From assembly GCA_022600215.1 (NCBI GenBank), contig JAHZKV010000111.1:1-8782 (forward strand): a DNA stretch of 8,782 nucleotides, read 5' to 3'. This DNA comes from a bacterium. GTDB taxonomy: Bacteria > Chlamydiota > Chlamydiia > Chlamydiales > 2-12-FULL-49-11. The position numbers were made by a program, and so were the translations under genes. The notes under the pieces are model-generated. The model was not told the DNA's origin. It saw only the letters and a program-made list of their open reading frames with translations, and ran no database searches. Below are positions 5,107 through 8,782 of this stretch, piece by piece. Each line of letters starts with the position of its first letter. Positions within the stretch are counted from its first letter, which is position 1.

Positions 5107-6243
5107 ATGACTAAAATGAAGAAAAAGCCCATTACCAAGCAAGAAAGAGAGGAAGAAGTTCTTCTTGGACTTGTAGAGCTTTTCCTCACGACAGGTAAAG
5201 CCATTGGATCTAACACCTTAAGAGAGAACGGGTTCGACCACATCAGCTCTGCTACCATTCGTAACTACTTTGCCGCACTAGAGGCAAAAGACCTGCTCAA
5301 GCAACAACACACCTCAGGAGGAAGAACTCCTACTGACAAAGCCCTTAGAATCTATACCAAGCACCTCCTATCAAATAAGCCCGAAAAGCTCCCAAAAGAC
5401 GATGTGCAGTTCTTAGAGTCGCTAATCTGCAAAGAGACAAGAGGACTCTCCACCTACCTCCAAGAGATCACCGAAGCACTATCAGACCTCACCTCCCACA
5501 CCGTGTTAATCACCGCTCCTCGATTCGAAAGAGACTTTATCTCTAAGATTTTGATCACCAAAGTAGATGAAGGAAGAGCTTTGTGCATCATCGTAACAGA
5601 CTTTGGTCTGATTCACACCGAAACACTCTACCTCCCTACCCATATGAGCACCTTCTCCATCAAAAGGATGGAGGAATACTTCCACTACCGCCTTACCTCC
5701 CTCGATAAACCAAAGCTTACCGAAGAAGAAGAGGGTTTTGCCAAGCACGCATACAATGAAGTGATCCTGCGCCACTTTATCAGCTACACCAACTTAGAGC
5801 GTCCCGATATCTATAAAGCAGGTTTTGCAAAGCTTTTAACGCACAGTGAATTTCACGACCCTGAAGCACTATCTTCTACCCTATCCTTATTTGAAAACAA
5901 CCTCTCCCTCCAAAACCTCCTCTATCAAAATGAGAACCTTGATTTACTGATTGGTGATGATCTCAAAGAACACATTGCCCCTCCATACAAAAGCGCCTTA
6001 CTTCGTATGCCATACTTTATTCACAACAAAGTAGCAGGGAATATTGCCATCTTAGGGCCCTCCCGCATGAACTACAAAGATCTTATCGCCCTCCTTGAGA
6101 CAGCATCTAAATTGCTCAGCGACAGCCTTACCAAAAACTTATACAAATATCAACTAACCTACCGTTTGCCAAAATCCAAGGAAGTCACCTACACATCAGG
6201 TGACCTTCCAGTTATTGGCCTTACCCACAAAGAGAGACTATGA
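5107..6243 (+). CDS. hrcA: Heat-inducible transcription repressor HrcA
   Basis: It represses the heat-shock operon by binding CIRCE as a dimer. The N-terminal winged-helix DNA-binding region is clear: SSATIRNYFAALEAKDLL (47-64) followed by the wing HTSGGRTPTDKALRIY (68-83). A central GAF-like region spans about 100-300, with SHTVLITAPRFE near 130-141, and the C-terminal family block GNIAILGPSRMNYKDLIALLE lies at 311-331. About 30 residues (349-378) extend past the conserved core, as in chlamydial HrcA, where such a tail has been reported to reduce DNA binding. At 378 residues it is of normal chlamydial length. The ATG is preceded only by a weak purine-rich AGAGAGAAGAAAG, which is plausible with a 17-base leader. 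The stop overlaps the grpE start (ATGA), indicating translational coupling. It first controls itself, through CIRCE upstream. Confidence 0.96.
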   Translation: MTKMKKKPITKQEREEEVLLGLVELFLTTGKAIGSNTLRENGFDHISSATIRNYFAALEAKDLLKQQHTSGGRTPTDKALRIYTKHLLSNKPEKLPKDDVQFLESLICKETRGLSTYLQEITEALSDLTSHTVLITAPRFERDFISKILITKVDEGRALCIIVTDFGLIHTETLYLPTHMSTFSIKRMEEYFHYRLTSLDKPKLTEEEEGFAKHAYNEVILRHFISYTNLERPDIYKAGFAKLLTHSEFHDPEALSSTLSLFENNLSLQNLLYQNENLDLLIGDDLKEHIAPPYKSALLRMPYFIHNKVAGNIAILGPSRMNYKDLIALLETASKLLSDSLTKNLYKYQLTYRLPKSKEVTYTSGDLPVIGLTHKERL

Positions 6244-6809
6244 CAAAAAAAGAGAAAAAAACAGCAGCTACAGAAGAGGCACCAAAGGAACAAGAAGAAA
6301 AAACCTTTTCTCCTAATGAGTTGATAAGCGAGCAGCTCCAGCAAAAGACCAAAGAAGCAGGAGAATTCAAAGATAAGTATTTCCGCGCACTTGCAGAAAT
6401 GGAAAACACCAAAAAGCGCCTAATGCAAGAGAAAAAAGAACTCGTCTCCTACTCCGTGAGTAATATCATCGAAGATTTTTTAGGACCGATGGATAATCTA
6501 GAAAATGCACTAAGCTTTACTGACAACTTATCTGAGGAATTAAAAAATTGGGCCGTTGGATTTAAAATGATCCTAGATCAATTTAAAAGCGCACTCGAAA
6601 ACCATGGTATTTTTTCCTATGAAAGCATCGGGAAGAAATTTGATCCACATCTACACGAGGCAGTGGAAATGGTAGAAACAAATGATCACGAAGAAGGTGT
6701 GATCATAGAAGAATTATTAAAAGGATACAAACAGGATAAGCGTATTATCCGTGTAGCAAAAGTAAAAGTTGCAAAAAGCGTATCCAAGGAATCAAAAGAA
6801 AATACATAA
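6240..6809 (+). CDS. grpE: GrpE, nucleotide-exchange factor for DnaK
   Basis: It is a cytoplasmic dimer that releases ADP from DnaK during protein folding. Residues 1-30 are charged and probably disordered. A long coiled-coil helix covers about 30-70 (KYFRALAEMENTKKRLMQEKKE at 46-67 contains the family's conserved RxxAxxxN pattern), then a helical bundle region, then the beta-wing that contacts DnaK, with FDPHLHEAVEM (134-144), GVIIEELLKGYKQDKRIIR (153-171) and VAKVKVAK (172-179). The 189-residue length is typical. The start overlaps the hrcA stop in ATGA, with AAAGAGAG upstream as ribosome site. The first eight codons contain two runs of seven adenines, so the poly-lysine start is slippage-prone. 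dnaK follows after 13 bases, without terminator. Confidence 0.96.
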   Translation: MTKKEKKTAATEEAPKEQEEKTFSPNELISEQLQQKTKEAGEFKDKYFRALAEMENTKKRLMQEKKELVSYSVSNIIEDFLGPMDNLENALSFTDNLSEELKNWAVGFKMILDQFKSALENHGIFSYESIGKKFDPHLHEAVEMVETNDHEEGVIIEELLKGYKQDKRIIRVAKVKVAKSVSKESKENT

Positions 6810-6810
6810 A

Positions 6811-6817
6811 AAGAGGT
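6811..6817 (+). promoter_or_regulatory. Ribosome binding site of dnaK
   Basis: AAGAGGT lies five bases before the dnaK ATG at 6823, just after the grpE stop (6807-6809). It fixes the dnaK start, giving a protein beginning MTKKKSNKIIGIDLGTT. It looks stronger than the sites of hrcA and grpE, consistent with higher DnaK synthesis from the shared transcript. Confidence 0.7.
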
Positions 6818-6822
6818 AATAT

Positions 6823-8782
6823 ATGACAAAAAAGAAAAGTAATAAAATCATCGGAATTGACCTTGGTACTACAAACTCTTGCGTAGCAATCATGGAAGGA
6901 AAAGATGGTAAAGTGATTACCAATGCAGAAGGAACAAGAACAACCCCTTCTATCATCGCTTTCAAAGGTGATGAGCGCTTAATTGGTATCCCAGCAAAAA
7001 GACAAGCCGTAACCAACCCTGAGCACACTATTTCTTCTGCAAAGAGATTTATCGGAAGAAAATTTAGCGAAGTACAAAATGAAAAAGACTCTGTTCCTTA
7101 CACTATCGTAGAAGGAAGCGGTGGAAAAGTTGCCATTAAAGTGGGCGATAAGCAATACACCCCAGAAGAAATGGGTGCAGCTGTTTTGTCTAAAATGAAG
7201 CAAACCGCAGAAGAATATCTAGGAGAAGAAGTAACAGAAGCAGTAATTACGGTTCCTGCATACTTCAACGACTCCCAAAGACAATCTACTAAAGATGCAG
7301 GTAAAATTGCAGGTCTAAACGTTCGTCGTATTATCAACGAGCCTACCGCCGCTGCCCTATCTTACGGATTGGATAAAAAAGGAAAAGATCAAAAGATCGC
7401 TGTATATGACCTTGGTGGTGGTACATTCGATGTATCTATCCTAGAGATTGGTGATGGCGTATTTGAAGTGCTTGCAACCAATGGTGATACTCGCCTTGGT
7501 GGTGATGACTTTGATAGAGTGATCATTGACTGGATCCTAGAAGAGTTCAAAAAAGAAAATGGTATCGATCTATCTACTGATAAAATGGCGCTACAAAGGC
7601 TTCGTGATGCTGCTGAAAAAGCAAAAATCGAGCTTTCTGGAACACCAAGTACAGAGATCAATCAGCCATTTATTACGATGAGCAATGACGGTCCAAAACA
7701 CTTGAACCTTACCCTTTCTCGTGCAAAATATGAAAGCCTTGCTGGAGCTCTTGTAGAGAGAACTAAAGAGCCTTGCCTAAAAGCACTAAAAGATGCTGGT
7801 GTATCAACCTCTGAGATTGATGAAGTGATCTTAGTTGGTGGTATGTCTCGTATGCCAATGGTACAAGAAAAAGTAGAGGCAATCTTTGGGAAAGAGCCTC
7901 ATAAAGGGGTAAACCCTGACGAGGTTGTGGCAATTGGTGCAGCTATTCAAGGTGCCGTTCTTACTGGCGATGTGAAAGATGTTCTTCTTCTAGACGTTGT
8001 TCCTCTATCTCTTGGTATTGAGACAATGGGTGGAGTGATGACAAAAATCATCGACAGAAACACCACTATCCCAACACAGAAAAAGCAGGTATTTTCTACT
8101 GCTGCTGATAATCAGCCAGCTGTTACTATCTCTGTTCTTCAAGGAGAGAGAGAGATGGCATCTGATAACAAAAAAATTGGTAACTTTGATCTTGCTGATA
8201 TCCCACCAGCTCCTCGCGGCACACCGCAAATTGAGGTAGCTTTTGATATCGATGCAGACGGTATCTTACATGTTTCTGCAAAAGATAAAGCTACGAATAA
8301 AGAGCAAAAAATCCGTATTGAAGCATCCTCTGGCCTATCAGAAGATGAAATCAATAAAGCGGTGAATGATGCAGAAGCTCACAAAGAAGCGGATAAAAAG
8401 TCTCGTGAAAAGATCGATCTAAAGAACGAAGCAGATGCCCTCGTCTTTAGAGCAGAGAAATCTTTAAAAGACTACGCAGACAAAATCCCTGCAGACGTGA
8501 AAAAAGCTATTGAGGAAAAAATTGAGGCCACGAAAGAAGCTCTCAAAACCGATGATAGCGATAAAATCAAGACTGCTAAGGATGAGCTGAACCAGACAAT
8601 CCAAAAAATTGGAGAGTCTATGCAAAACGCCGCTGGCGGCGCACCAGGCGCTGAAGAAGCAGCAGGAGCTGGCCCTGAAGCAGAAGGCGAAGCTAAGCAA
8701 CGTACCTATACCCATCAAAATGCTGGCAGCAAAAAAGCTGACGACATTGAAGATGCAGAGGTAGAGGAAATTAAAGGAGATG
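6823..8782 (+). CDS. dnaK: Chaperone DnaK (Hsp70), 3' end cut by window
   Basis: ATP-driven chaperone that binds exposed hydrophobic segments, working with GrpE and DnaJ in the cytoplasm. The ATPase domain shows IGIDLGTTNSCV (10-21), AYFNDSQRQSTKDAG (146-160), NEPTAAALSYG (172-182), VYDLGGGTFDVSI (194-206) and ILVGGMSRMPMVQ (336-348), all three Hsp70 signatures. The interdomain linker is DVLLLDVVPLSLGIET (386-401), followed by the substrate-binding domain (GGVMTKIIDRNTTIPTQKKQ, QGEREMA, DIDADGILHVSAKDKAT) and the helical lid from about 505 to 600. Then comes an Ala/Gly/Glu-rich flexible tail and an acidic end, IEDAEVEEI. The start has a good site (AAGAGGT). Frame is open for 653 codons to the last full codon, without a stop; by comparison with chlamydial DnaK (about 660 residues) only a few residues should be missing. 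It is cotranscribed with hrcA and grpE. Confidence 0.98.
   Translation, partial: MTKKKSNKIIGIDLGTTNSCVAIMEGKDGKVITNAEGTRTTPSIIAFKGDERLIGIPAKRQAVTNPEHTISSAKRFIGRKFSEVQNEKDSVPYTIVEGSGGKVAIKVGDKQYTPEEMGAAVLSKMKQTAEEYLGEEVTEAVITVPAYFNDSQRQSTKDAGKIAGLNVRRIINEPTAAALSYGLDKKGKDQKIAVYDLGGGTFDVSILEIGDGVFEVLATNGDTRLGGDDFDRVIIDWILEEFKKENGIDLSTDKMALQRLRDAAEKAKIELSGTPSTEINQPFITMSNDGPKHLNLTLSRAKYESLAGALVERTKEPCLKALKDAGVSTSEIDEVILVGGMSRMPMVQEKVEAIFGKEPHKGVNPDEVVAIGAAIQGAVLTGDVKDVLLLDVVPLSLGIETMGGVMTKIIDRNTTIPTQKKQVFSTAADNQPAVTISVLQGEREMASDNKKIGNFDLADIPPAPRGTPQIEVAFDIDADGILHVSAKDKATNKEQKIRIEASSGLSEDEINKAVNDAEAHKEADKKSREKIDLKNEADALVFRAEKSLKDYADKIPADVKKAIEEKIEATKEALKTDDSDKIKTAKDELNQTIQKIGESMQNAAGGAPGAEEAAGAGPEAEGEAKQRTYTHQNAGSKKADDIEDAEVEEIKGD

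Noticed and set aside
6810..6822. A second CIRCE or promoter between grpE and dnaK
   Set aside because: Only a 13-base gap holding a ribosome site; no CIRCE arms are present.
6979..8718. Several minus-strand open frames inside dnaK
   Set aside because: Antisense shadows of a strongly conserved gene; no ribosome sites, no promoter-like sequences found, and Ser/Cys/Phe-rich translations typical of reversed coding DNA.
8700..8782. Apparent missing stop in dnaK as a sign of a broken gene
   Set aside because: The frame is intact to the window edge and the acidic C-terminal end is already reached; the stop simply lies outside the window.

Overview
The window looks like the chromosome of a member of the Chlamydiota, most likely an environmental (amoeba- or arthropod-associated) lineage rather than Chlamydia itself. 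The evidence is an hrcA-grpE-dnaK operon in that order, preceded by a CIRCE operator. Its DnaK is close in wording to chlamydial DnaK, for example in the QKKQVFSTAADNQPAVTI segment and the IEDAEVEEI acidic end, and its HrcA has a C-terminal tail beyond the usual fold. A roughly 1000-residue NAD-glutamate dehydrogenase and A+T-rich DNA fit the same picture. The genus cannot be fixed from sequence alone.

Layout. (1) Positions 1-410, minus strand: a small two-helix membrane protein of unknown function, with a perfect 11-bp stem-loop just past its stop. (2) 411-540: a divergent regulatory region in which the best minus- and plus-strand promoters overlap at their -35 boxes. (3) 541-3621, plus: a large-type NAD-dependent glutamate dehydrogenase with all signature motifs intact. 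(4) 3649-4889, minus: three small genes. In transcription order they are a hydrophobic membrane protein (4889 to 4575), an SRPBCC/polyketide-cyclase-like ligand-binding protein (4516 to 4094), and another small multi-helix membrane protein (4014 to 3649). All three have strong Shine-Dalgarno sequences. (5) 4890-5106: a divergent intergenic region with CIRCE, a good sigma-70-type promoter and an additional perfect CIRCE half-site inside the promoter spacer. (6) 5107 to the window end, plus: hrcA, grpE (4-base overlap) and dnaK (13-base gap). dnaK runs off the end, probably only a few codons short of its stop.

How it works together. HrcA is expected to bind CIRCE and repress its own operon until heat shock. 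GrpE is the nucleotide-exchange factor for DnaK. The glutamate dehydrogenase links glutamate uptake to 2-oxoglutarate and NADH. The four minus-strand genes are accessory in character. Two have a paired-helix hydrophobic profile that could fit chlamydial inclusion-membrane (Inc) proteins, but this is inference only. No stretch longer than about 220 bases lacks a gene. I saw no tRNA, rRNA, CRISPR array, transposase or attachment site. The most notable unexplained signals are the extra CIRCE half-site, the overlapping divergent promoters, the GNRA hairpin in front of the dehydrogenase start, and the A+T-rich inverted repeat between the two minus-strand genes.
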